Below are positions 43,053 to 51,759 of a stretch of DNA of 64,000 nt, piece by piece. The stretch's first letter is position 1, and the number at the start of each line of letters is the position of its first letter. The stretch spans positions 496,001-560,000 of the forward strand of contig NZ_CAKKLP010000001.1 of NCBI RefSeq assembly GCF_918698085.1, given 5' to 3'. The translations under genes were made by a program, and so were the position numbers. Below the pieces are notes generated by a model that saw only the letters and a list, made by a program, of their open reading frames with translations, ran no database searches and was not told where the DNA came from. This DNA comes from Chryseobacterium sp. Bi04. GTDB lineage: Bacteria; Bacteroidota; Bacteroidia; Flavobacteriales; Weeksellaceae.

Positions 43053-46000
43053 ATGTTAAACACAAGATCCACAATAGCGGAGCTGTCAACAGGTTCTGCT
43101 GTATTACTATCCTCTGAACACAGAGAAAAAATTCTATATAGATTTAATAAAACCGGCTGGGACTACCATGATGAGGAGACGCTGGTTTCTCTTTTTTTGA
43201 AACAGGTAGATCTGCACTCTGAAAATACGGCTGTTGTCTGCCAGGGAAGGGAGATCACTTATAAAGAGCTAAACAGGAGAAGCAATCAACTTGCCAATGT
43301 TCTGCTGGAAAAAGGAATAAAAGAGGGCATGTATGTTCCGGTATGGCTGGACCGATCCCTGGAATGGGCTGTCGCCATTCTCGCCATTCTCAAAACGGGA
43401 GCGGCATATGTTCCGATAGATCCTGCTTATCCGGTAAGAAGAGTAGAATATATGCTGGCAGACACCGCGGCTCAGATCATTATTACCAATCATTTATTGG
43501 GGAAACTCTTATCAGAAAATGAAAATGCTGCGGTTTTTGTACTGGATCAAATGGAAGATCTGGATCATCTATCTTCTCAACAACCGGATATTGTAATTCA
43601 TCAGGATGCTCTTGCCTATACAATTTATACTTCGGGATCTACAGGGAAGCCGAAAGGGGTAATGATAAGTCACCAGGCTATCCAGCATCTTGTGACCTGG
43701 CATAATCACCATTTTCATGTGGACTATACTTCAAGACTAACCGTTGTAGCGGGGTTAGCATTTGACATCTCAGTGTGGGAAGTATGGTCCGCGCTTACCT
43801 CAGGGGCAACTGTTTTTATTGCTGATCATGAAGAAAGGACAAATGCGGCTGCTTTGGTTGGCTTTTATCATAAAAACCGGATTACACACGGTTTTGTACC
43901 CACCGTTTTAGCGCCTGCAGCTTTGGAAGAAACCATGAAATATAAGGATCTGTCATTAAAATATCTTTTTACAGGAGGAGAGAAGCTTAAGCCTGTTCTG
44001 ACCTCTGAATTAAGTTATGAGCTGGTTGATTATTATGGCCCTACTGAATGTACTGTATTTGCTACTTTCAAAAAGGTAAAAGACACAAACGGAAAATATC
44101 GCTCTTCAATAGGTAAGCCGATAGCTAATGCAAAAGCCTATATTTTGGACGAAAAGATGGAACCCTTACCTGTGGGAGCTGTAGGGGAATTATATATAGG
44201 AGGTGATATATTGGCAAAAGGCTATCTCCATAACGAAGAACTTACCGCAACAAAATTTATCGCCAATCCGTTCAGCGGAATGGGAACACTTTACCGTACC
44301 GGAGATTTGGCGAGATGGCATGAGGATGGCGAGATTGAGTTTTTAGGGAGGATAGACAACCAGGTAAAAATCCGGGGATTTCGGGTTGAATTAGGAGAAA
44401 TAGAGAGAACGCTTACCCGGCAGGAAAATATCCGGGAAGCCGTAGTGATTACAAAAGAAACAGTGGGCGGTAATAATAAATATCTTGTTGCTTTTATCGT
44501 ACCGGAAGCTTCTGTAGAAAAGGATGTTACTTTGATCAGAAGTCAGCTGAAAGAAGAATTGCCAGGGTATATGATTCCTTCACAGATTATTTTTATTGAT
44601 ACAATACCCATAACGGCAAATGGAAAAACTGATACCCATGTTTTAAAAGAGCTGGCGGACAAAGAAGCCCGGGAATTCGTCTCTTTTGAGCCTCCTACAA
44701 ACGAAACAGAAAGAATAATTGCTGATATATGGTCTGCAGAACTGGAAAGACCGGTCATCAATATGTCAGATGATTTTTTCGATATAGGAGGGAATTCTCT
44801 TCTGGTGGCTGTAGTAGCCGTAGCATTAGAGAAAAGGCTTAATGTAAAAGTATATTTAAGAGATATTTATCAATATCCCGTATTACAGCAGCTTTCGGAG
44901 GTCTTGATCAGCAGGTCTAAAGAGATGCAGGAATCTGCTCCTGTAGAAGATATGGAGCCTTATGTAGAACTTCAGAAAGATGTTTATCTTGCTCCCGGGA
45001 CGGTATTTGCAGGAGGCTTTGACCCTAAACAGGTGGAAAATCCATCTGTACTATTTTTAACAGGTGTTACCGGATTTGTAGGGATTCATTTGCTGCAGGA
45101 GCTTCTGGACACTACAAAAGCCGATATCTACTGCCTGGTAAGAGCGCAGGATGAGTTTCATGCGATGGAAAAGATAGACCACAGCTTCAAACAGTATCAT
45201 ATTTCTCAGAAACATGAACAGAAATCAAGAATCATTCCTGTAATTGGTGATCTCTCCTTACCCTCATTGGGCCTTTCGGAGGATGTATTTACAATGCTGG
45301 CGAAGAAAGCTGACCTTATCTATCATTCAGGAAGCTCCGTTAACTTTATCGAGCCGTACTCTTATATGAAAGCCCCTAATGTAGAAGGCTTACGGGAGAT
45401 TATAAAACTTGCAGGAGCAGAAAGAACCAAATGCCTGGCCCTATTATCTACTATTTCGGTGTACAGCTGGGGACATATATTTACCGGTAAAACAGTAATG
45501 CTGGAAAGTGATGATATCACACAGAATCTAATGTCGGTAAGTAAGGATATTGGCTATGTAAGAAGTAAATGGGTGATGGAAGCTGTGGCCGACCTGGCGG
45601 CAAAAGAGGGATTACCGCTAATAACCTACCGTCTCGGATATGCAATGTGTCATAGTGAGACCGGGGCAAGTGCTCCTTATCAGTGGTGGTCGGGATTAGT
45701 GAAAAACTGTGTGGAATTTCAATCTTATCCTGCACTAACAGAACTGAGAGAAGGCCTTATCACAGTAGATTATATGACGAAAGCTATGGCTCATATCACA
45801 AAAAATAAAGAGGCGGTAGGTAAAAAATTTAATCTGATTGCCAGCCCGGAAACCAATTTAACCCTGGAAGATTTCTTTGGCTTACTGAAAAAATATTATC
45901 CTTTTTCACTAAAGGCTCTTCCTTATAAAGAATGGCGAAAACAATGGGAAGATAACAGTAAAAACCGTCTGTATCCTCTTACCAGCCTTTTCAAAGATAA

Positions 46001-46169
46001 TATGCATGAAGGACTGTCCACTGTAGAGCTTTATCAGAATACTTACGTCTGGGATTGCTCGAATGTTATTCAGTTTCTGGAGGGATCTGGTATTAAAGAA
46101 CCCGTATTTGATAAAAATATGTTGGATTCCTATTTGAAATATCTTGAAATTCCAACTCCATCATATTGA
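43053..46169 (+). CDS. Stand-alone NRPS-like reductase (adenylation-thiolation-reductase)
   Basis: 1038 residues in three domains. Adenylation (about 50-525): YTSGSTGKPKGV (A3), FDISVWEVW (A4), YYGPTEC (A5), YRTGDLARW (A7), GRIDNQVKIRGFRVELGEIE (A8) and the catalytic Lys in ANGKTD (A10). Thiolation (about 540-620): DDFFDIGGNSLL with phosphopantetheine Ser582. Reductase (about 660-1035): TGVTGFVGIHLL (NADPH site) and Tyr835-Lys839 in YVRSKW. It should activate a carboxylic or amino acid, load it on the carrier and release it as an aldehyde or alcohol. By hand alignment to GrsA the specificity residues read D-I-W-G-F-G-Y-V-F-K, which I cannot assign. There is no condensation domain, and no phosphopantetheinyl transferase nearby. 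Confidence 0.92.
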   Translation: MLNTRSTIAELSTGSAVLLSSEHREKILYRFNKTGWDYHDEETLVSLFLKQVDLHSENTAVVCQGREITYKELNRRSNQLANVLLEKGIKEGMYVPVWLDRSLEWAVAILAILKTGAAYVPIDPAYPVRRVEYMLADTAAQIIITNHLLGKLLSENENAAVFVLDQMEDLDHLSSQQPDIVIHQDALAYTIYTSGSTGKPKGVMISHQAIQHLVTWHNHHFHVDYTSRLTVVAGLAFDISVWEVWSALTSGATVFIADHEERTNAAALVGFYHKNRITHGFVPTVLAPAALEETMKYKDLSLKYLFTGGEKLKPVLTSELSYELVDYYGPTECTVFATFKKVKDTNGKYRSSIGKPIANAKAYILDEKMEPLPVGAVGELYIGGDILAKGYLHNEELTATKFIANPFSGMGTLYRTGDLARWHEDGEIEFLGRIDNQVKIRGFRVELGEIERTLTRQENIREAVVITKETVGGNNKYLVAFIVPEASVEKDVTLIRSQLKEELPGYMIPSQIIFIDTIPITANGKTDTHVLKELADKEAREFVSFEPPTNETERIIADIWSAELERPVINMSDDFFDIGGNSLLVAVVAVALEKRLNVKVYLRDIYQYPVLQQLSEVLISRSKEMQESAPVEDMEPYVELQKDVYLAPGTVFAGGFDPKQVENPSVLFLTGVTGFVGIHLLQELLDTTKADIYCLVRAQDEFHAMEKIDHSFKQYHISQKHEQKSRIIPVIGDLSLPSLGLSEDVFTMLAKKADLIYHSGSSVNFIEPYSYMKAPNVEGLREIIKLAGAERTKCLALLSTISVYSWGHIFTGKTVMLESDDITQNLMSVSKDIGYVRSKWVMEAVADLAAKEGLPLITYRLGYAMCHSETGASAPYQWWSGLVKNCVEFQSYPALTELREGLITVDYMTKAMAHITKNKEAVGKKFNLIASPETNLTLEDFFGLLKKYYPFSLKALPYKEWRKQWEDNSKNRLYPLTSLFKDNMHEGLSTVELYQNTYVWDCSNVIQFLEGSGIKEPVFDKNMLDSYLKYLEIPTPSY

Positions 46170-46177
46170 TTAAAAAT

Positions 46178-46207
46178 AAAGATCAGGCAGAGAAATGCCT
46201 GATCTTT
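46178..46207. terminator. Bidirectional terminator
   Basis: Arms 46178-46189 and 46196-46207 pair perfectly over 12 bp with a six-base loop, between the convergent 3' ends of the reductase and the spondin gene. Confidence 0.85.
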
Positions 46208-46227
46208 TATTCAAATTTTGAAAAATA

Positions 46228-47445
46228 TTAGTTCAATGTAACTTTTATCACATTTTGCACTGTAGGAACAGGATATTGGTTTCCTACTTTTGAAATAAGC
46301 ATACTTTCAGCCTGTGGAGTTCCTCCAAATAATGCCTGGTGGTTTCCGGCTCCCGGATATTGATCAATGCCGGTTCCGGAGTCAAATAAAGCTGTACCAG
46401 AGGTTACATCTCCTTTTGTGCTGGCATCAATAATTTGCTCATTGGCATAAAACCAGTCATTGGAAAAGCCAAACATCGTTACATAAGCGATCCTATCACC
46501 AGGTTCTGCTTTAAAATTAGTCATCACCTTGCTGCCGGGTGCTACCGGAGCATTTCCTGCAATAAATACTCCTTTCACGTTTGGTAAAGATTGTAAACTA
46601 TTCTGAAGTTTCGTTACATTTCCCATCTGTGCAATTTCTTTTAACCCCACTCCGTTATCCTTTTTTCCTGCTTCATAAATAGGGTTTTTATCTCCGCGAT
46701 ACACCACAACTAATGCTGGTGAAAGCCCTGTCATAATGCCTGTTTCATTATTAAGCTTGGCTTTCATTTTTGCAATGTCTCCCATTTGTGCTATATCCGT
46801 AATCTCAGGATTTGATAAAGCGTTGGGTGTAAAGAAAGGCGCTGTATTCAACAGCTGCGAGCCATTGTAGTTGGAAACGGCCCAGACTCCCGGAGAGAAA
46901 GGTGTTTCATGAGCTGTTCCGCCGGAAGTGTTGGCAATCGTTAAGGTAAATTCAGATGTCACATCATTAAAAGCAAGATTAAGCTTCATAAGCTGCGCTG
47001 CATTTACTGCAGGAACCTGCATGATAGGTTTGCTTTCTGCCTGCCCGGTCATATTATCTTTGGTTCCGTTATCCCATAAAAGGACTTCAGAAGAAACATC
47101 ACCTGTTATGGCAGTCCCATTGTTGTCAAATAATTTTATTCCGGGTTGCTTAGAAGCAAAGAACCAGTCTTTGGAAGCACCGTACATGGTTGAAAACATT
47201 AAAGATTGGGCTTTTCCAGCGCTAAATTTAATAGAAACTGATTGTCCTGGTAAGATCACCGGCTGCCCTGTTCCCTGAAAGCTGCCACTTTCTACAAAGT
47301 CCTTAGGGGTAACCACATTTTCGAAGGTAATAGTTCTCTCAAAAGACATATCCCCCATCATGTAATTGTCTGAATCGTCACATGAATAAAGAGTCAATGC
47401 AGCGATAAGACCTGCTGCTGTACATTTTAAAAAGTTCTTTTTCAT
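46228..47445 (-). CDS. Lipoprotein with two spondin domains
   Basis: 405 residues. The SPII signal ends at LIAALTLYSCDDSD, Cys22. The first Spond_N domain spans about 35-215 (ITFENVVTPKDFVESGSF, GQSVSIKFSAGKAQSLMF, YGASKDWFFAS, LLWDNGTKDN). The second half starts near 216 with SNPEITDIAQMGD and has MTNFKAEPGDRIAYVTMFGF, SNDWFYANE and LFDSGTGIDQYPG. Spondin domains are best known from animal matrix proteins and also occur in bacterial secreted proteins; the bacterial role is unknown. The protein is probably exposed on the outer membrane. Confidence 0.88.
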   Translation of the reverse strand: MKKNFLKCTAAGLIAALTLYSCDDSDNYMMGDMSFERTITFENVVTPKDFVESGSFQGTGQPVILPGQSVSIKFSAGKAQSLMFSTMYGASKDWFFASKQPGIKLFDNNGTAITGDVSSEVLLWDNGTKDNMTGQAESKPIMQVPAVNAAQLMKLNLAFNDVTSEFTLTIANTSGGTAHETPFSPGVWAVSNYNGSQLLNTAPFFTPNALSNPEITDIAQMGDIAKMKAKLNNETGIMTGLSPALVVVYRGDKNPIYEAGKKDNGVGLKEIAQMGNVTKLQNSLQSLPNVKGVFIAGNAPVAPGSKVMTNFKAEPGDRIAYVTMFGFSNDWFYANEQIIDASTKGDVTSGTALFDSGTGIDQYPGAGNHQALFGGTPQAESMLISKVGNQYPVPTVQNVIKVTLN

Positions 47446-47550
47446 AAGTTAATTTTTTATAGTTATAACTGTGCTAAAACTATAGTCGGAGACTTTTTAA
47501 AATCCTGACAAAAAAATAATTATTTTTTTTATGAGTTGGTTTTTAGTAAA

Positions 47551-47589
47551 TAATACGTCGAGTTTTGTCGTTGGACAGGGCAATATTTG
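47551..47589 (+). promoter_or_regulatory. Shared promoter element, copy 2
   Basis: TAATACGTCGAGTTTTGTCG at 47551-47570, 11 bases, then AATATTTG at 47582-47589. It differs from the copy at 38015 at two of 20 positions and keeps the 14-base gap between GTTTTG and the TTTG box. It is 72 bases before the ATG at 47661. Confidence 0.55.
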
Positions 47590-47660
47590 CAGCAGAATAA
47601 AAATAGATGTGACAAGACATCTCCTGACTTAAAAATTAACTTATAATCAAAGAATATTCA

Positions 47661-47954
47661 ATGGATAATTTTATTGTTTTAACCAAAAGCTTTGCAGCCA
47701 ATGAAAGTACCGTGGTAGATATTAAATCATTGGGATTTGGAACTGCACTGAACTCACTGGTGTTTCAAAATAAAACAGGCCAGTCTGCCACATTTGTATG
47801 GCAAAAAAATGTAATGCCCGACAATGCTGAGAAAATAGGCTACTTCAAAGAAATTATCAATGAATTAGGGGTGAGAATAGCCCATTATGATGGATTTATA
47901 ACCGTTACCAATGGAGGAGGAGTTCAATATCTGAAGGCCGAACTAAAAAGGTGA
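47661..47954 (+). CDS. Small protein of unknown function
   Basis: 97 residues, no signal peptide and no membrane segment. The sequence reads as alternating strands (IVLTKSFAANESTVVDI, LNSLVFQNKTGQSATFVW) followed by a helix (AEKIGYFKEIINELGV) and two strands (GFITVTNGGG, VQYLKAEL). I know no family. It converges with the YdeI-like gene at 47970. The promoter motif shared with the beta-helix gene at 38113 is the only clue to its role. Confidence 0.65.
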   Translation: MDNFIVLTKSFAANESTVVDIKSLGFGTALNSLVFQNKTGQSATFVWQKNVMPDNAEKIGYFKEIINELGVRIAHYDGFITVTNGGGVQYLKAELKR

Positions 47955-47969
47955 AAGTAAAAGAAGGCA

Positions 47970-48446
47970 TTATATTCCCTTTTTACCATCTAAGATCATC
48001 TGTATCATCTTGATCTTTCTCTTTTCTCTTGTTTCAGGCTTCTTAGCTTCTTCAATCCAGCGGATATATTCTTTTCGGTGTGTATAGCTCATCGTATCGA
48101 ATATTGTTCTGGCTTTAGGATTTTCATTAAAAATGGAAGCAATATCTTCTGCAATATCTACAGTTCTTTCCTCTTTATCTTCAATAAGAGAAACGGAAAC
48201 CTCATCTCCAAAAGTTTTTCCAAGCTTTTTTCTCACCTCCTGGGTTAATCCTAAAAGGTGGCAGCCAGTTTTCATTTTGGCAAGGCTTCCCCGGTATTCT
48301 ACCTGGCCATCAAAAACAGCTTTGATCCTGACCAGTCCTTTTTTTCCAAATAACTCTTCGGTAGAAAAGGGAAACTCTACATAGGCGGCATTCATTTCTC
48401 CATTTTGTTGTATGGTGGCTGTAAACTCTATTGTTTTAGAAATCAT
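47970..48446 (-). CDS. DUF1905 / YdeI-OmpD-associated protein
   Basis: 158 residues. The N-terminal DUF1905 barrel covers about 1-95 (VEFPFSTEELFGKKGLVRIKAVFDG, in part, and KTGCHLLGLTQEVRKKLGKTFGDEV, in part). The C-terminal helical YdeI domain (about 100-158) has FDTMSYTHRKEYIRWIEEAKKPETR, shortened, and MIQMILDGKKG. YdeI-type proteins were linked in Enterobacteria to bacteriocin or peptide resistance; the biochemical role is unknown. No signal peptide, so cytoplasmic. Confidence 0.85.
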   Translation of the reverse strand: MISKTIEFTATIQQNGEMNAAYVEFPFSTEELFGKKGLVRIKAVFDGQVEYRGSLAKMKTGCHLLGLTQEVRKKLGKTFGDEVSVSLIEDKEERTVDIAEDIASIFNENPKARTIFDTMSYTHRKEYIRWIEEAKKPETREKRKIKMIQMILDGKKGI

Positions 48447-48476
48447 GATGAAGGATTTTATTATTCAAAAATAAAA

Positions 48477-48503
48477 AAACCGTGAAACTAAATTTCACGG
48501 TTT
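48477..48503 (-). terminator. Terminator of the S46 peptidase gene
   Basis: Arms 48477-48487 and 48493-48503 pair perfectly over 11 bp with a five-base loop. On the minus strand a run of T follows. It lies 21 bases past the stop at 48524. Confidence 0.88.
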
Positions 48504-48523
48504 AAAAAATAGATCAAAAGAGA

Positions 48524-50731
48524 TTACTTTTTCTTTGTTTTCTTAGGTGTTGTAGTAGTACCTGAAGTTTTAGATTTTGTATCAGCAGGCGTGTTTTCAC
48601 TTCTTACAAGTTTTAACTCATCCACTAATCTTCTTGCACCAGCATATTTGTCGATAGTCCAAAGAACAAAACGAACATCTACGTTGATTGTTTTCTGCCA
48701 TTCCTGTTCAAATACGATATCTCCGCTTAATGCCTCGCTGTTTCCGTCGAAAGCGATACCGATAAGGTTACCGTCACCATCAATTACCGGAGAACCAGAG
48801 TTACCTCCTGTAATATCGTTGTTAGAAAGGAAGTTTACAGGCATATACCCTGCAGCATCAGCATATTGTCCGAAATCTTTAAGGTTATAAAGATCGATCA
48901 CTCTTTGAGGAAGGTCAAACTCTTCATCACCTTTCTTGTATTTTCCTACAAGACCAGTCATGTCTGTATAATAGTTATCTGTAATACCGAAATAATTTCT
49001 GTCATTTCTGATAGGAAGTTTATCTACAGTACCATAAGTTAATCTCATAGTAGAGTTAGCGTCCGGGTAGAATTTTTTCTCAGGCATTGCTTTCATTAAT
49101 CCAGCTAAGAACAGACGGTTGTTTTTTGCAAAATTATCATCTACCTTAACATATCTTTCAGTGCTCATTTTTTGATCTGCCATAATTCCGTTAGCTGTTT
49201 TCCAAAGTGGATCAGCATCAAGCTTTAATGCATCCGGGTTCAATAAGAAGTTCGTAGCAGAAGTCTTGTTGGCAAAAATTGAAGAATAAGCAAGGTTAGA
49301 AACCGTTTTAGCATCCAATCCTAAAATAGTAGCAGAAGCAACATCTTTATTTTTAACTCTAGCCTGGTAAAGACTTGTCATAGCGGCAAGCATTTCTCCT
49401 TCTAACGCAGGGTTGAAGTTTTCATAAGCTCCTTTGATAGCAGCCTCTGTTTTAGCCTTCATGGCCAATCTTCCCTGCATATCCTGAGCAGCATAAGCCT
49501 TAAGAGCAGAACCTACCTGTAGAGCAAGAGAAATATATTTTGTGTTTCTTGCAAACTGTGATGCATAGTTTCTTTCAACATTTCTGTCTGAAACCTGCGT
49601 GTAATAAGCTCCAATATCTTCCAGAACGCCATCATAAGCTTCGTTTCCTGGCATTGCAGCCCATTTTTTATAAGTCTCTTCGATCTTTTGCTTGTCAGAG
49701 ATGGTTCCGTTTTTATCTACAGCATCAATGGTTCCCTGTCTGTTTTTCCAGTAGTTCGCTACAGAAGCATATTGAGAAGCATAGTTAAGCTGGGTAGCCT
49801 TATCCTTATTCATATACTTTTTCATTACATCCATAGCCACTTTAGAAGCTTCCACCCAAGCCGGGTAGTCTTTGTTTACCATTTGCTGAATTCCGTAAGA
49901 AGTCAGGTAACGGTTGGTTCTTCCAGGGTATCCTAAGATCATTGAGAAATCACCAGGCTTAATTCCCTTAAGAGAAACCGGAAGGAAATGCTTAGGCTTC
50001 AAAGGAGTGTTACTTGGAGAATATTCAGCAGGATTTCCTGCAGCATCAGCATATACTCTGAAAACGGTGAAGTCAGCAGTGTGTCTTGGCCACTCCCAGT
50101 TATCAGTATCGCCACCGAATTTTCCTAATGAGGAAGGTGGCGCTCCCACTAATCTGATGTCTTTATAATCTTGGTATACAAAATAATAGAATTCGTTTCC
50201 GTTAAAGAAATCTTTTACAATTACTGTATATTTTCCGTTTTCAGAGTTTTCTGTTTGGATGGCTTTTGTTTCAGCATCAATAACAGCTTTTCTCTCTGCT
50301 CCGGTCATATTGTTGTTTAGTTTAGAATTGATTCTCTGTGTAGCATCATCCATTCTTACTAAAAATCTTACATAAAGATCCTTTGCATTGAATTCATCTT
50401 TTTGTTTCATTGCCCAGAAACCATTCTTCAGATAGTCTTTTTCCGGTGTAGAAGCAGCAGCTACAGCGCCATAACCACAGTGGTGATTGGTAAATATCAG
50501 TCCTTTGTCAGAAACAATTTCACCAGTACAGAAACCTCCAAAGCTAACAATAGCATCTTTTAAGCTCGAATTGTTTACTGAATAAATTTCTTCAGGCGTC
50601 AGGTGTAGACCTTCTTTTTGCATATCAACACCGTTAAGTCTTTTGATGAGCATTAGCAGCCACATCCCCTCATCCGCCCTCATCTGAGCAAAGCTCAGCA
50701 AGAAAGTGAATAGTAGAAATAGTCTTTTCAT
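48524..50731 (-). CDS. S46 dipeptidyl peptidase, DPP7 type
   Basis: 735 residues. A signal peptide covers about 1-19 (cleavage near MRADEG). S46 enzymes are periplasmic serine peptidases that cut dipeptides from N-termini and feed peptide-fermenting or proteolytic Bacteroidota. Visible: FTNHHCGYGAV with the catalytic His, DTDNWEWPRHTADFTVFRVY with the Asp region, and GGNSGSPVIDG with Ser645. Residue 663, eighteen after the Ser, is Gly (IAFDGN). In characterised members Gly at this place marks DPP7 (hydrophobic P1), and Arg marks DPP11 (acidic P1). The C-terminal 20 residues are Lys/Thr-rich. Confidence 0.93.
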   Translation of the reverse strand: MKRLFLLFTFLLSFAQMRADEGMWLLMLIKRLNGVDMQKEGLHLTPEEIYSVNNSSLKDAIVSFGGFCTGEIVSDKGLIFTNHHCGYGAVAAASTPEKDYLKNGFWAMKQKDEFNAKDLYVRFLVRMDDATQRINSKLNNNMTGAERKAVIDAETKAIQTENSENGKYTVIVKDFFNGNEFYYFVYQDYKDIRLVGAPPSSLGKFGGDTDNWEWPRHTADFTVFRVYADAAGNPAEYSPSNTPLKPKHFLPVSLKGIKPGDFSMILGYPGRTNRYLTSYGIQQMVNKDYPAWVEASKVAMDVMKKYMNKDKATQLNYASQYASVANYWKNRQGTIDAVDKNGTISDKQKIEETYKKWAAMPGNEAYDGVLEDIGAYYTQVSDRNVERNYASQFARNTKYISLALQVGSALKAYAAQDMQGRLAMKAKTEAAIKGAYENFNPALEGEMLAAMTSLYQARVKNKDVASATILGLDAKTVSNLAYSSIFANKTSATNFLLNPDALKLDADPLWKTANGIMADQKMSTERYVKVDDNFAKNNRLFLAGLMKAMPEKKFYPDANSTMRLTYGTVDKLPIRNDRNYFGITDNYYTDMTGLVGKYKKGDEEFDLPQRVIDLYNLKDFGQYADAAGYMPVNFLSNNDITGGNSGSPVIDGDGNLIGIAFDGNSEALSGDIVFEQEWQKTINVDVRFVLWTIDKYAGARRLVDELKLVRSENTPADTKSKTSGTTTTPKKTKKK

Positions 50732-50817
50732 TTTATAATATAATTTTTGTGTCGCTAATTTACTAATTTTTACGATATTCAGTCCCAGATTGGTATGAAA
50801 ATGGAATGATAATGCGC

Positions 50818-51252
50818 ATGAAAAAAATACTAGTATCAGTTTTCGCCGTTTTATTTCTGGGTCTTGTTTTAAATTGTTCGGCTATGCCGGATAAAAATCC
50901 TGCCCTTCAGAGACAATGGATGTTGATTTCTTTAGATGGTTTTTCTAAAGATCAGCTGATTGCCAATAAAGCGGAAATCAACCTTACAGGGAAGATGGAA
51001 GACGGAAAAATCCAGGGAAGTGCCTATATGGGATGCAACAGGATGTCTTTTGCTTTAGCATTTAAAAAGGGTGGAAAAGTAAAAATATCAAATGGGGCGA
51101 GTACCATGATGGCCTGCCAGAATATGGAGCTGGAAACTTCTTTTCAAAAGAAATTTGATACGATGACTAAATACACCGTAGAGGGGCATTTTCTGATACT
51201 TTCTGATGAGAAGGGAAATGCAATGAAGTTTGTAGCTGCTGATTGGGATTAA
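50818..51252 (+). CDS. META domain lipoprotein
   Basis: 144 residues from the ATG at 50818; two upstream in-frame ATGs (50806, 50812) would add up to four residues and cannot be excluded. KKILVSVFAVLFLGLVLNC ends in a lipobox. The META domain follows: LQRQWMLISLDG, MGCNRMSFALAF, ASTMMACQNMELE and YTVEGHFLILSDEKGNAM. META/HslJ proteins are small envelope or secreted proteins with links to heat or novobiocin resistance. It diverges from the S46 peptidase and ends at the hairpin at 51278. Confidence 0.87.
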   Translation: MKKILVSVFAVLFLGLVLNCSAMPDKNPALQRQWMLISLDGFSKDQLIANKAEINLTGKMEDGKIQGSAYMGCNRMSFALAFKKGGKVKISNGASTMMACQNMELETSFQKKFDTMTKYTVEGHFLILSDEKGNAMKFVAADWD

Positions 51253-51277
51253 TTAGGATAATATATCCAATATATAA

Positions 51278-51300
51278 AAGTCCGCCAACTTGGCGGACTT
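51278..51300. terminator. Bidirectional terminator
   Basis: Arms 51278-51287 and 51291-51300 pair perfectly over 10 bp, with T-rich sequence after each arm. It separates the META gene (+) from the 136-residue secreted protein (-). Confidence 0.8.
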
Positions 51301-51342
51301 CTTTTGTTTAAAAAATCCAGATGGGTTACCCGCTTTAAGTTA

Positions 51343-51753
51343 TCAGTTTTCGGGAATTGTTTTTTTTATTTGTTCCAGCGTTGCTGTATTGGGTAGTCCT
51401 GTCGTATTATTTGTGTTCCTAGAATTCGTTGTATTGCGGGATGCCTGTCTGTTGGGAATTGTTGTTTTTATTTCTTCAAGGCTTGCTGTGTTGGGAAGGA
51501 GCTTCCCGGAACCAGATGGAGCCTTAGGTTTGGGTTCCTGTTTCTTCACTTCCAGTCCCTGATCTGAAGCCAGCGCAGTTTGGGAAGTTTTTTTCTCTGT
51601 TTTTTCCTGGTTGTCTTTTGCTATTTTTGCTTCCTGCTCTTTTGCCTGTTTTAAAACCTGAGCCTGATCTTCTGTCGGTGCTGCTTGTTTATTTTCCTGG
51701 GCATAGATAATGGAGCTTAAAAATAATAACACTGTGATATATACTACTTTCAT
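51343..51753 (-). CDS. Small secreted Lys/Gln/Asn-rich protein with a repeated motif
   Basis: 136 residues. A signal peptide covers about 1-18 (LLFLSSIIYAQE). Residues 20-75 are Gln/Lys/Glu-rich and likely helical or disordered. A 16-residue motif occurs twice: LPNTASLEEIKTTIPN and LPNTATLEQIKKTIPE, the second ending the protein. It starts six bases after the large repeat protein, third in an operon with the T9SS protein at 54315. I do not recognise a family. Confidence 0.65.
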   Translation of the reverse strand: MKVVYITVLLFLSSIIYAQENKQAAPTEDQAQVLKQAKEQEAKIAKDNQEKTEKKTSQTALASDQGLEVKKQEPKPKAPSGSGKLLPNTASLEEIKTTIPNRQASRNTTNSRNTNNTTGLPNTATLEQIKKTIPEN

Positions 51754-51759
51754 GACGGT

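Noticed and set aside
51343..51753. LPNTA taken as a sortase signal
   Set aside because: There is no C-terminal hydrophobic helix and charged tail, and sortase anchoring does not fit a Gram-negative cell; the motif is simply repeated.
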